A DNA stretch of 64,000 nucleotides from Myxococcales bacterium (GTDB lineage: Bacteria; Myxococcota_A; Polyangia; Haliangiales; Haliangiaceae): NCBI GenBank assembly GCA_016794525.1, contig JAEUJY010000050.1:1-64000 (forward strand), written 5' to 3'. The notes beneath the pieces are model-generated. The model made no database searches. It was not told where the DNA came from and saw only the letters and a program-made list of their open reading frames with translations. Position 1 is the first letter of the stretch; every line of letters starts with the position of its first letter. The position numbers and the translations under genes are program-made. Below are positions 18,802-32,309 of the stretch, piece after piece.

Positions 18802-20248
18802 CGTGGGTGCCGCAGTGGGCACAGGCGCCGGCGGCGGTGACCGTCAGCGGGGCGCCGCAGTTGCTGCACGCGCCGTCGGCCTTGGGCGGCCCCTTGCGCC
18901 CGGCGCTGCGGATCAGCGTCCAGTACTCGGAGTACTTGCGCTCGCGGTGCTTCGAGCCGCGGACGTGGCTGCCGTCGGCGGTCTTGATGACGTAGTCCTT
19001 GCCGGTGCCCCAGATGCGGATCGTCAGCGCGTCGAAGTGCTTGTCGCGGATCAGCTTGGCCGGGACCTGGTGGGTGATGCGCATGTCCTCGAGGACGTTG
19101 CGCAGGCCCTGCTTCTTGTACGCGTCGAGCCAGTACTGCAGGTAGTCGGCGAGGCCGTCGGACACGACCGCGCGGGCCGGGCCCAGATCGTTGGCGGTCC
19201 AGGCGTCGTTGACGACGCGGTAGACGTAGTGGAGCCGGGCCAGGATCGACGCCTCGGCGATCGCCGGATCTTCGGCGGTCAGCTGCAGCCAGCGCTGGTC
19301 GAGGTGATCGTCGCGGTACGTCGGCAGGTCGGTGCCGCGCTCGGGGGTCTCCTCGGCGAGGCTCGGCAGGTTGGTGCGCTCGTGGCGCAGGCCGATCTCG
19401 ACGACCTGCCAGTCGAACCGGCCGTTGTCGACGATCTCGCCGCACGACGGGCAGCGCTGGGTGCCGGCGGCGTCGACGGTCTGCCACGGCGCGCCGCAGT
19501 TGGGGCAGGGGAAGCTGCGATCCTGGTGCGGCGGCCGGGTGCGGGCCGTCGCGGCGCGGCGCACCAGCCAGCGCTCGACGGCGAAGCGCTTGCCGCCGTC
19601 GCCGGTGCCGACCGAGTAGTTGGCCTCGAACTCGAGGCCGACCTGCACCACCGCGTCGCCGGCGGCCAGCTCGTCGGCGGTGGGCACGCTGACCCGGTAG
19701 GTACGCATCGCGCCGATGACGACGCCGTGGACCGGCTGGCCGGCGGGCGGGCGGTTGGCGAGCGCGGCGCGCGCCTCGGGTCCGACGTACGGGGCCAGTT
19801 CGTCGAGGCGGCCGGGCAGGCCGCGGGCGCCGTGGGCGGTCGCGTACAGCCGGAACATGAAGTCCTCGAACACCACCCGCGAGAAGTCGGGATCGACGCG
19901 CAGCAGGTCGTCGATCGACGCGACCGACTGCTCGAGCTCGACCGGCGGGCCGCTGTCCCAGTCCTTGTTCTTGTGCTTCACCCACATGCCGTAGGCGATG
20001 AAGGCGATCACCAGCAGCAAGATCGGGATGCCGACCTTGGGGTAGTAGAAGCACAGCCGGATCAGCTGGAAGATCAGCTCGAAGATCGCGCCGCCGTCGC
20101 CGCCGCCCCCGCCCGAGCCGCCGCCGCCGCCGTGGCCGCCGCCGCCGGAGTAGCTGTCGCCGCCGCCGGGCCGGGCCCAGGCCAGCGCCGGCACGGCGAT
20201 CGCGGCCAGCGCGATCGCGGCGAGCCACCAGCGACGCCCGCGGGTCAC
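18737..20248 (-). CDS. Tim44-like membrane protein with two zinc ribbons
   Basis: 503 residues from GTG 20248. A signal or anchor (about 8-25) is followed by a Gly/Ser-rich stretch with YSGGGGH, a transmembrane helix (about 55-85), then a Tim44-like domain in two parts (about 105-200 and 300-420: VVSDGLADYLQYWLDAYK; LTIRIWGTGKDYVIK). Two CxxC pairs near residue 245 (CPNCGAP... CPSCGEI) and two at about 465 (CSNCGAP... CAHCGTH) form zinc ribbons. The bacterial homologues are membrane proteins of unclear role; the mitochondrial relative links import pores to Hsp70. The start overlaps the stop of the TPM gene (GTGA), so they are coupled. Its 3' end overlaps the HNH gene. Confidence 0.85.
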   Translation of the reverse strand: MTRGRRWWLAAIALAAIAVPALAWARPGGGDSYSGGGGHGGGGGSGGGGGDGGAIFELIFQLIRLCFYYPKVGIPILLLVIAFIAYGMWVKHKNKDWDSGPPVELEQSVASIDDLLRVDPDFSRVVFEDFMFRLYATAHGARGLPGRLDELAPYVGPEARAALANRPPAGQPVHGVVIGAMRTYRVSVPTADELAAGDAVVQVGLEFEANYSVGTGDGGKRFAVERWLVRRAATARTRPPHQDRSFPCPNCGAPWQTVDAAGTQRCPSCGEIVDNGRFDWQVVEIGLRHERTNLPSLAEETPERGTDLPTYRDDHLDQRWLQLTAEDPAIAEASILARLHYVYRVVNDAWTANDLGPARAVVSDGLADYLQYWLDAYKKQGLRNVLEDMRITHQVPAKLIRDKHFDALTIRIWGTGKDYVIKTADGSHVRGSKHRERKYSEYWTLIRSAGRKGPPKADGACSNCGAPLTVTAAGACAHCGTHVTAGEFDWVLSKIEQDDSYRG

Positions 20249-20886
20249 GAGCGCGGCCTCCGCTCGAGGTCGTGATCGAGCGCGTCGGGCAGCTCGTTGA
20301 TGTCGTCGGTCGCGCGCGGCAGCGCGGCGGCGAGGTCGGGGCCGAGCGCGGCGATCGCCGCGGCGGTGGCGGCGCCGCCCTGGGCCAGCGCGCGATCGAT
20401 GGCCGCCTCGTGGCGCGCCAGCGTCGCGGCCGGCACCGCGGTGACGACGCCGGTGTCGGCGACCACCGCGGCCATCCGCTCGGCCAGCGCGCAGTAGACC
20501 AGCACGCCGGTGCGGCCGCCGGTGTGGTGCACGCCGCGCTCGACGAACACCGCCCGCGCCGCGGCGACGACCGCGCGGCGGCGGACGCCGGCCGGGGTCA
20601 GCCAGCGCACCAGCGGCGTGGCCAGCGTCGCGGCGCCGCCGGCCAGCGCGCCGGCCAGCAGCGGATCGATCAGGAACGACGCCAGGCCGAACGCGTGATC
20701 GCTGTACAGCATGAACGCCAGGCCGAGCCAGGCGCCGACGATGCCTACCGCCAGCGGGACGTGGGGCCAGGCCCGGGCCCGCCGACGCACCGCGACCACC
20801 AGCTCGGCCGCCGAGGCGCGTTCGACGCCCTCGACGGCCTGCGCGAACGCGCGCTGGGCAGGCTCGTCGAGCCAGCGGATCGCCAT
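20245..20886 (-). CDS. TPM-domain membrane protein (Psb32/MOLO-1 type)
   Basis: 213 residues from ATG 20886. Residues 10-35 (RAFAQAVEGVERASAAELVVAVRRRAR) and 130-175 (FVERGVHHTGGRTGVLVYCALAERMAAVVADTGV) are the two halves of a TPM domain, here split by a pair of transmembrane helices at about 45-90. TPM proteins include plant Psb32 (photosystem repair) and many bacterial membrane proteins of unknown function; some have phosphatase activity. The gene overlaps the following Tim44-like gene by 4 bp, a pairing that suggests one membrane complex. TACAGT seven bases upstream supports the start. Confidence 0.85.
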   Translation of the reverse strand: MAIRWLDEPAQRAFAQAVEGVERASAAELVVAVRRRARAWPHVPLAVGIVGAWLGLAFMLYSDHAFGLASFLIDPLLAGALAGGAATLATPLVRWLTPAGVRRRAVVAAARAVFVERGVHHTGGRTGVLVYCALAERMAAVVADTGVVTAVPAATLARHEAAIDRALAQGGAATAAAIAALGPDLAAALPRATDDINELPDALDHDLERRPRS

Positions 20887-20893
20887 CGCCGCT

Positions 20894-20899
20894 ACTGTA
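20894..20899 (-). promoter_or_regulatory. -10 box TACAGT
   Basis: On the minus strand TACAGT ends seven bases before the ATG at 20886 of the TPM gene. No Shine-Dalgarno sequence is present. Confidence 0.5.
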
Positions 20900-20962
20900 C
20901 ACGAGCGGGGCGCGCCCGGGCCGGGCACGCGGCGGCAAGATCCGCCCGCGAGGCGGCGGCGC

Positions 20963-24664
<3,702 letters not shown>

Positions 24665-24821
24665 GGTAGCGCCGTCGGGTGCGTCGGCGCAATGGACGTG
24701 TCAGCGCACCCACGGGCGGTCGCCGGGGGTGCGACACCCCGCGCGACCCGCGGCCGCGGCGCTGGATCGGCTGTTAGCCCGGCGCCATGGTGGGCGGGGG
24801 TGGGGCCGGCGACGATGCGGC

Positions 24822-25286
24822 ATGCGGATCGCGATCGTGGTGATGCTCCTCGCGGCGGCCGGCGCCGCCCGCGCCGACGATGGGACGACCCGGGGGCGCG
24901 GCGCGGTCGCGATCCCGGTGCTGGCGGCCGACGGCGGGCCGGTCTACTGCACGCGCAACCTGGCCGGCGCCGCGGCGCGCCCCGACGTCGACGGCGGCTA
25001 TCGCCTGGTCGGCCTGGCGCCGGGCCGCTACACGGTGACGCTGGTGATGTCCCACGAACACATCGACGTGCTGCTGACGGTGCCGGCCGACGGCGAGGTG
25101 ATCGTGCCGCCGGTGATCGTGCGCGATCGCTGCCACAGCCTGGCGGTGGCGGTGCGCGGCGAGGCCGCGACGCCCACCGCGGCCAGCTGGGCGCTGCGCT
25201 ACGGCCGCAGCTACCGCGCCGCGTTCGGCGTGCGCGCCGACGAGGCGGGCTGGATGTCGGCGGCGAAGCTGCACCGCCGCAGGTGA
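24822..25286 (+). CDS. Small exported carboxypeptidase-regulatory-like protein
   Basis: 154 residues from ATG 24822. Signal peptide 1-20 (MRIAIVVMLLAAAGAARAD). The mature part has an Ig-like pattern, GGYRLVGLAPGRYTVTLVM near residue 65, typical of carboxypeptidase regulatory-like or PEGA-type beta sandwiches. Two cysteines (YCTRN, RCHSL) could form a disulfide. Its last 76 bases overlap the 3' end of menE on the other strand. Function unknown; a surface accessory role is plausible. Confidence 0.68.
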   Translation: MRIAIVVMLLAAAGAARADDGTTRGRGAVAIPVLAADGGPVYCTRNLAGAAARPDVDGGYRLVGLAPGRYTVTLVMSHEHIDVLLTVPADGEVIVPPVIVRDRCHSLAVAVRGEAATPTAASWALRYGRSYRAAFGVRADEAGWMSAAKLHRRR

Positions 25287-26521
25287 TCGGCGACGGCGCG
25301 GCGGTCGACCTTGCCGGCGGCCGACAGCGGCAGCGCGTCGACCAGCGCGAGGCGGCGCGGCCGCTGGTGGGCGGGCCAGGTGGCGATCGCCGCGGCGGCG
25401 GCGAGCGGATCGTAGGTGGCGTCGGCGACCAGCGCGGCGGCGACCAGCTCGCCCCAGCGGTCGTCGGCGAGCCCGACCACCGCCGCGGCGGTGACGCCGG
25501 GCAGCGCGGCCAGGCGGGCCTCGACGGCGGCGGGGTAGACGTTCTCGCCGCCGGTGATGATGACGTCGTCGACGCGGCCGACGACGTGGACGCCGTCGGC
25601 GTCGACGTGGCCGAGGTCGCGGGTGGCGAAGCCGGCGGCCAGCGACGGCGTCGGCTCGTCGAGGTAGCCGGTCATCAGCGCCGGGCTGCGCACGACCAGC
25701 GGCGCCGGCGCCGCCGCGGTGCCGCCGACGATCGTGACGCCCGGCAGCGGCGCACCGACGGCGTCGGGTGCGGTGGCGGCGTCGCCGGTGGCGACCTGGC
25801 CGAAGGTCTCGCTCATGCCGTAGGTGGTGACGACCGGCAAGCCGCGGGCGCGGGCCCGCGCGACCAGCGCCGGCGCGGCGGCGGCGCCGCCCAGCAAGAT
25901 CGCCCGCAGCCGCGGCCCCGGCCGCGCCGCGGGATCGTCGAGGAAGGCGGTCAGCTGCGCCGGCACCAGCGACGCCAGCGACACCGTCGGGTGGGCGAGC
26001 CCGCGCGCGTCGCCGAGCACGATCGGCCGCCGCCCGGCCAGGCAGCGCACGACGATCGCCAGGCCGCCGACGTGGCCGAGCGGCAGCGCCAGCAGCCAGG
26101 CGTCGTCGTCGCGCCAGCCGAAGTGCGCGGCGCTGATCGCGGCGGCGCCGGCGGCGGCGGCGCGCGACAGCACGACGCCCTTGGGCCGGCCGGTGGAGCC
26201 GGCGGTGAACACGACGAACGCGGTGTCGGCGGGCACCGGCGTCGCGGCGACCCGCGCCACCAGCGCGGCGCGCTCGTCGGCGCTGGTGCGCGCCGGGATC
26301 AGCGCCAGCGGCTGGCGGCGCTCGAGCGCGGCGACGATCGCGACGACCGTGGCGACGTCGGCCTGGGCGATCAGCGGTGCGGCGTGGCCGGGGGCAGCGG
26401 TTGGCAGCGCGGCGGCGGCGGCGGCGGCGGCCAGCCCGGCGAAGTCGAGGGTGGCGTCGGCGGTGATCAGCGCGGGGCGCGCGCCGGCCTCCCGCGCGGC
26501 GGCGACGATCGACAGCGTCAC
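25211..26521 (-). CDS. menE: o-Succinylbenzoate-CoA ligase
   Basis: 436 residues. An adenylate-forming (ANL) enzyme: P-loop VVFTAGSTGRPKGVVLS near residue 115, TTYGMSETFG near 230, hinge TRDLGHVDADG near 320, GRVDDVIITGGENVYP, and the catalytic-lysine region LPLSAAGKVDRR near 405. MenE activates o-succinylbenzoate with ATP and CoA; the product goes to MenB, which is not in this window. Identity as MenE rather than another acyl-CoA ligase rests on its place after menC. GTG start overlapping the menC stop (GTGA). A ~25-residue tail after AVADHLRR overlaps the opposing gene. Confidence 0.93.
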   Translation of the reverse strand: MTLSIVAAAREAGARPALITADATLDFAGLAAAAAAAALPTAAPGHAAPLIAQADVATVVAIVAALERRQPLALIPARTSADERAALVARVAATPVPADTAFVVFTAGSTGRPKGVVLSRAAAAGAAAISAAHFGWRDDDAWLLALPLGHVGGLAIVVRCLAGRRPIVLGDARGLAHPTVSLASLVPAQLTAFLDDPAARPGPRLRAILLGGAAAAPALVARARARGLPVVTTYGMSETFGQVATGDAATAPDAVGAPLPGVTIVGGTAAAPAPLVVRSPALMTGYLDEPTPSLAAGFATRDLGHVDADGVHVVGRVDDVIITGGENVYPAAVEARLAALPGVTAAAVVGLADDRWGELVAAALVADATYDPLAAAAAIATWPAHQRPRRLALVDALPLSAAGKVDRRAVADHLRRCSFAADIQPASSARTPNAAR

Positions 26522-27494
26522 GGCGCCACCGCCAGCCGCGCGATCGCGCGATCGAGGTCGCGCGGCGCGAGCCCGAGCCCGTCGGCGACCGCGGCGAGCG
26601 GGCCCCACGCCGCCAGCGCCGGGTGGTCGCCGAGGCCGTGGATCGCCGTCGGCGCCAGCGCCAGCGCCAGCGCGCGGGCGGCGGCGAAGGCGATCGGCCC
26701 CTCGAGCGCGTGGCTGATCAGCGCCGCCACGCCGTGGGCGCGGGCCTGGGCCGCCAGCGCGCGGCACGCCGCCGGGCCCAGCACCGTCGGCTTGAGGATC
26801 AGCGCGCCGATCGCGCCGCCGGCCAGCGCCGCCGGCAGCCAGCGATCGCGATCGGGCGCGGCCAGGCTCTCGTCGAGGGCGATCGGCACCGCCGGCGCCG
26901 CCGGCAGCGCGTCGGTCAGCCCCGGCGCGGGCTCCTCGACGTAGGCGAGCCCGAAGCCGGCCAGCGCCGCGAGGCGGTCGGCGACCTCGGCCCGCGGCCA
27001 CGCCTGGTTGGCGTCGGCGGTGAGGCGCGCGCCGGGCGCGACCGCGCGGATCGCCGCGACCCGCGCGCGATCGTCGACGCCGTCGAGCTTGAGCTTGAGC
27101 CCGCGGGCGCCGGCGGCCAGCGCGGCGAGCGCCGCGGCCGGTTCGTCGACCACCGCGGCGGCGGCGAGCGCGGCGTCGGCCGGCGCGCCCCACGCCTGCG
27201 CCAGCGGCTGGCCGGCGCGCGCCGCGGCGAGGCTGGCGGTGGCGGTGGCGATCGCCCACGCCGCGCTGGGGCTGGTGATCGGCGCGCGCGGATCGCGCTG
27301 CCACGCGGCGAGCTCGGCGGTCGCGCGCGGCAGCGGATCGTCGCCGAAGCCGGGCAGGGGCGCGGCCTCGCCGAAGCCGCGGGCGTCGCCGTCGGTGAGC
27401 GCGAGGATCGTCGCGGCCCGGGTCGGCCACCGCCCGCGCGCCGCCGCGCCGGTGGCGGCCACCGCCCAGGTCACGGCGGTCGTCGTCGCGCGCA

Positions 27495-27495
<1 letters not shown>
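26518..27495 (-). CDS. menC: o-Succinylbenzoate synthase
   Basis: 325 residues, an enolase-superfamily enzyme that dehydrates SHCHC to o-succinylbenzoate. Catalytic features are present: the KxK acid/base pair in GLKLKLDG (about residue 137), metal ligands in TADANQAW, YVEEP and IALDES, and the second lysine in ALILKPT (about residue 240). A relaxed N-terminal capping domain precedes them. The ATG overlaps the menA stop codon and the stop overlaps the menE start, both by 4 bp. Alanine content is unusually high even for this genome. Confidence 0.93.
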
Positions 27496-28396
<901 letters not shown>

Positions 28397-28400
<4 letters not shown>

Positions 28401-30181
28401 GGCGTCGCCTCCGCCGCGCGGGCCGCGGCGGCGGGCGGCGTCGGGGTGGCCGGCGCGGCCAGCTGGGCCAGCGCCCGGGCCCGGGTCGCGCGGGCGCCGT
28501 CGGCGGCGACCACCGCGTGGATCAGCCGCGGGCCGGCGCCGCCGCGGGACCACGCCGCCGCCAGCTCGTCCGGATTTCGGACGGACGTCGCGGCGACGCC
28601 GAAGCCGGCGGCCACCGCCACTGGATCGAGCGCCGGCGGGGTCAGCCACAGCTCGCGGTAGACCGCGGCGTCGACGCCGGCCGCCGCCAGCGGCAGGTCG
28701 TCGAAGATGTGGCCGCCGCGGTTGTCGACGACGACGACCGTCACCGGCAGGCCGGCGAGCGTCGCCAGGCTGCCGACGTCGTGGGCGAACGCCACGTCGC
28801 CGAGCACCAGCGTCGTCGGCCGGCCGCTGGCCCACGCCGCGCCGGCGGCGCCGGCGATCAGCCCGTCGATGCCGGCGGCGCCGCGCTGGGTCAGCACGCG
28901 GACGTCGGCGGTGGTCGCCGGCACCTCGTCGATCACGCGGATCGGCAGCGAGTTGCCGATCGCCAGCAGCGCGCCGTCGGCGAGGCCGGCGACCACGCGG
29001 GCCAGCAACTCGGGCTCGCCCCACGGCCCCGGCCACGCGCGCGCCGCTGTCATCGCCGCGGCGACCCGGCGATCGGCGTCGCGCCACGCCGCGGCCCAGC
29101 CGGCGCTCGGCGCGGGCAGCGCCGCCGCCAGCCGGGTCAGCGTGTCGGCGACCTCGCCGAGCAGCAGCGCGTCGGCGCGCGAGTCGCCGTCGGGCCAGCC
29201 GCCGTCGGCGACGATCACCCGCGCGGCGTCGGCGGCCAGCCGCGGCCACGCCATCGCCACCGGCTCGCCGCCGAGCTGCAGCACCAGGCTCGGCGCCAGC
29301 GCCGCGCCCAGCGGGCTCGCCGCGATCAGCCCGCCGTGCTCGACCACGACGACGTCGTCGGCGCGCGGCGCGAACCGCAGCTGGCTGCCGGCCTCGGCGA
29401 CGATCGGGTAGCCGGTGGCGCGGGCCAGCGCGGCCACCGCGGCGCGGTCGGCGGCGCGGGCCACCGACGCGGCGGTCGCGAGGATCACCCCGCGCGGCGC
29501 GGCGGCGAGGCGGGCCGCGGCGTCGGCCAGCGCGGCGTCGGCGACCCGCAGCCGCGACGGCGCGGCCACCGGCGGCGGCAGCGCGATCAGCCGCGCGACC
29601 TCGGCGACCGCGGCGTGCTCGGCGGCGGTCACCGGCGGCGCCGGCTCGAGCGGCTTCACCAGCGGCACGTTCAGGTGCGCCGGCCCCGGCGACGGGCCGC
29701 GCGCGGCGAGCACCGCCTGGAACACCTTGCGCCGCGCGGCGGCCAGCGCGACCGCGCCGCCGTCGGCGACGCCGAGGTCGTCGAACCGCCGGACGAAGCC
29801 GCCGAACAGCCGCTGCTGATCGATCGTCTGCGACGCGCCGGCGCCGTGCAGCGCGGTCGGGCGGTCGGCCGAGACGACGATCAGCGGCACGCCGGCCAGC
29901 GACGCCTCGATCACCGCCGGCGCGTAGTGCGCGGGCGCGGTGCCCGAGGTGCAGATCAGCGCGGCCGGCTGGCCGCTGGCGCGGGCCGCGCCCAGCGCGA
30001 CGAAGCCGGCGCTGCGCTCGTCGATCACCACCCGCCGCGCCAGCCGCGGCGCGCGGGCCAGCGCCAGCGCCAGCGGCGTCGAGCGCGACCCCGGCGACAG
30101 CACGACGTGGGTGACCCCGGCGTCGGCCAGGCTGGCGACGATCAGATCGACCCACGCGGTCTGGATCGCCGCCGTGGTCAC
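28397..30181 (-). CDS. menD: 2-Succinyl-5-enolpyruvyl-6-hydroxy-3-cyclohexene-1-carboxylate synthase
   Basis: 594 residues, a thiamine-diphosphate enzyme that joins isochorismate and 2-oxoglutarate (SEPHCHC synthase). Signatures: VVLSPGSRSTPLALAL near residue 27, ICTSGTAPAHYAPAVIEAS near 75, VSADRPTALHGAGASQTIDQ near 103, and the ThDP-binding block LVLGDVAFAHDVGSL...VVVVDNRGGHIF near 455-495. GTG start overlapping the menF stop codon (GTGA); stop overlapping the menA ATG. The low-complexity Ala/Pro tail (last 25 residues) is probably disordered. Confidence 0.95.
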
Positions 30182-31572
30182 CGCGGCGCCTCCAGCCCCA
30201 GCGCGTCGGACAGCGCGCGCAGCTTCAGCTCGGTCTCGGCCAGCTCGGCGGCGGGGTCCGACGCGGCGACGATGCCGGCGCCGGCGAACAGGGTCGCGGT
30301 CGCGCCGGCCAGCAGGCCCGAGCGGATCGCCACCGCGAACTCGCCGTCGCCGGCGGCGTCGAACCAGCCGACCGGCGAGGCGTACCAGCCGCGCGGCGTC
30401 GGCTCGTGCGCCGCGATCCACGCCACCGCGTCGGCGGTCGGGGTGCCGCCGACCGCGGGCGTCGGGTGCAGCGCCGCCACCAGCTCGAGCACGTGCGCGC
30501 CGTGGGCCAGCTCGCCGGTGATCGGCGTGTGCAAGTGCAGGATCTGGCGCAGCGTGCGCACCGCCGGCGCGCCCGGCACGTCGAGCGTGCGGCAGCGCGG
30601 CGCCAGCGCCGCCTCGATCGCCGCCACCACCCACGCGTGCTCGGCGCGATCCTTGGCGCTCGCCGCCAGCGCGGCCGCGGCCGCGGCGTCGTCGCCGGTG
30701 CGCGCGCACGAGCCGGCCAGCGCCTCGCTGTCGACGACGCGGCCGCGCTTGCGCACCAGCCGCTCGGGGCTGGCGCCGACGAACGCCGCGCCGCCGCGCG
30801 CCACCGCGAACCGGGTGCACGCCGGCTGGCGCCGGCCGAGCTCGGCCACCACCGCCGCCGGATCGATCGCGCGGGCCAGCTCGAGCACGCGGGCGCGCGC
30901 CGCCACCACCTTGCGCAGCTCGCTGCCGGCGATCGCCGCGCGGATCTGCTCGATCTCGTCGTGCCACCGGTTGGCCGGCAGGTCGTGCTGCGCCACCACC
31001 GCCGCGGCCGGCGCCGCGATCGGCGTCGCCAGCGCGGCCAGCGCCGCGGCCAGCTCGGCGTGCAAGGTCGCGCGCTCCGGTCGATCGCCGGGCGCCAGCG
31101 TCAGCACCAGCTGCGCGTCGCCGTCGTCCTTGACGTAGCTCCACCGCGGCAGGACGAAGCTGGCGTCGCCGAGCCCGGCCCACGCCGGCGCGTCGGCGCT
31201 GCCCGGCGCGAACGCGAAGCCGCCGAACCAGCGCGGCGCCGGCGCCTCGCCGATCCGCTCGGCCCGCGCGCCGATCGCCGCCGCCGCCGCCGCGATCTCG
31301 GCGAACCGGCCGCGGCCGCGCGCGGTGATCGCGGCCGCCACGCCGGCGCCGGCCCAGGCCGCACCGCCGTCGCGCGGCTCCCACACCACCGCGTCGGGGC
31401 TGGCGTGCAAGAGCGCCGCGGCGGGCGCCAGCGGCGCCGGCAGCGCCACCTGCACCAGCGCCGCGCGCTCGAGGCGCGCCAGCCGATCGAAGGCGCGCTC
31501 GAGCACCGCCGCGGCCGGCGGCGCGCCCGGTCCGTCGGTGCGGACCAGCGTGGCGGACGCGGCGTGGGTCAT
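30178..31572 (-). CDS. menF: Isochorismate synthase
   Basis: 464 residues. The chorismate-binding fold is at the C-terminal half: ELRKVVAARARVLE carries the conserved base lysine, followed by FVGASPERLVRKRGRVVDSEALAGS, and at the end GRVRL-like blocks ending in FAVAIRSGLL and GAGIVAASDPAAELAETELK, which contain the Mg-binding glutamates. The enzyme converts chorismate to isochorismate, the entry to menaquinone synthesis here because it lies immediately before menD. Siderophore-type EntC is the main alternative and is excluded by context. ATG overlaps the menG stop (ATGA). Confidence 0.94.
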   Translation of the reverse strand: MTHAASATLVRTDGPGAPPAAAVLERAFDRLARLERAALVQVALPAPLAPAAALLHASPDAVVWEPRDGGAAWAGAGVAAAITARGRGRFAEIAAAAAAIGARAERIGEAPAPRWFGGFAFAPGSADAPAWAGLGDASFVLPRWSYVKDDGDAQLVLTLAPGDRPERATLHAELAAALAALATPIAAPAAAVVAQHDLPANRWHDEIEQIRAAIAGSELRKVVAARARVLELARAIDPAAVVAELGRRQPACTRFAVARGGAAFVGASPERLVRKRGRVVDSEALAGSCARTGDDAAAAAALAASAKDRAEHAWVVAAIEAALAPRCRTLDVPGAPAVRTLRQILHLHTPITGELAHGAHVLELVAALHPTPAVGGTPTADAVAWIAAHEPTPRGWYASPVGWFDAAGDGEFAVAIRSGLLAGATATLFAGAGIVAASDPAAELAETELKLRALSDALGLEAPR

Positions 31573-32309
31573 GCCGCGCCCCGGCTCGGCGTGCCGACGT
31601 AGAGGTTGCACACGCCGAAGGTCAGCGGCACCACCTCGAGCACCTTCAGCCCGTTGGCGGCCATCAGCTGCGCGAACTCGTCGGGCGGCGGGAACGCCGC
31701 GATCGACGTCTGCAGGTAGCGGTACTCCTTCGATCCCGACAGGAGCGCGCCCAGCCGCGGCACCACCTGGCGGATGTGGAAGCGCGCCAGCGGCGCCATC
31801 ACGCCGCGCGTGGGCTCGCCCAGCTCGAGGATCGCCACCCGGCCGCCGACCCGGCACACCCGCGCCATCTCGGCCAGGCCGCGCGCGCGATCGGGCACGT
31901 TGCGGATGCCGAACGCGATCGTCACGGCGTCGAAGCTGCCGTCGTCGAACGCCAGCGCCTGCGCGTCGCCCAGCACCAGGCTGACCCGGCCGTCGAAGCG
32001 GGTCACCTTGCCGGCGCCGACCTCGATCATCTTGGCCGACGGATCGACGCCGATCACCGCGGCGCCGGGGTGGCGGCGGGCGATGTCGATCGCCAGGTCG
32101 CCGGTGCCGGTCGCGACGTCGAGCACGCGGCACGCGTCGGTCTTGGGCAGCGCCAGCGCGGCGACGGTCTTCTTGCGCCAGCGCTTGTCGACGCCGAACG
32201 ACATGACCCGGTTGAGCAGGTCGTAGCGGCCGGCGATGCGGTCGAACATCGCGCCCGAGCCGGGGGCCGGGGGCGACGACGGGGACGAGGCGAGGGCGGT
32301 GTCGGTCAT
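31569..32309 (-). CDS. ubiE: Demethylmenaquinone methyltransferase (UbiE/MenG family)
   Basis: 246 residues. The family opening MFDRIAGRYDLLNRVMSFGVDKRWR lies at about 21-45, SAM-binding motif I is VLDVATGTGDLA near residue 64, and post-motifs include LGDAQALAFDDGSFDAVTIAFGIRN and SGSKEYRYLQTSIAAFP. It performs the last step, C-methylation of demethylmenaquinone with SAM. With no ubiquinone genes nearby and menaquinone genes following, menG function is the likely one. Joined to its neighbours on both sides by ATGA overlaps. Confidence 0.95.
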   Translation of the reverse strand: MTDTALASSPSSPPAPGSGAMFDRIAGRYDLLNRVMSFGVDKRWRKKTVAALALPKTDACRVLDVATGTGDLAIDIARRHPGAAVIGVDPSAKMIEVGAGKVTRFDGRVSLVLGDAQALAFDDGSFDAVTIAFGIRNVPDRARGLAEMARVCRVGGRVAILELGEPTRGVMAPLARFHIRQVVPRLGALLSGSKEYRYLQTSIAAFPPPDEFAQLMAANGLKVLEVVPLTFGVCNLYVGTPSRGAA

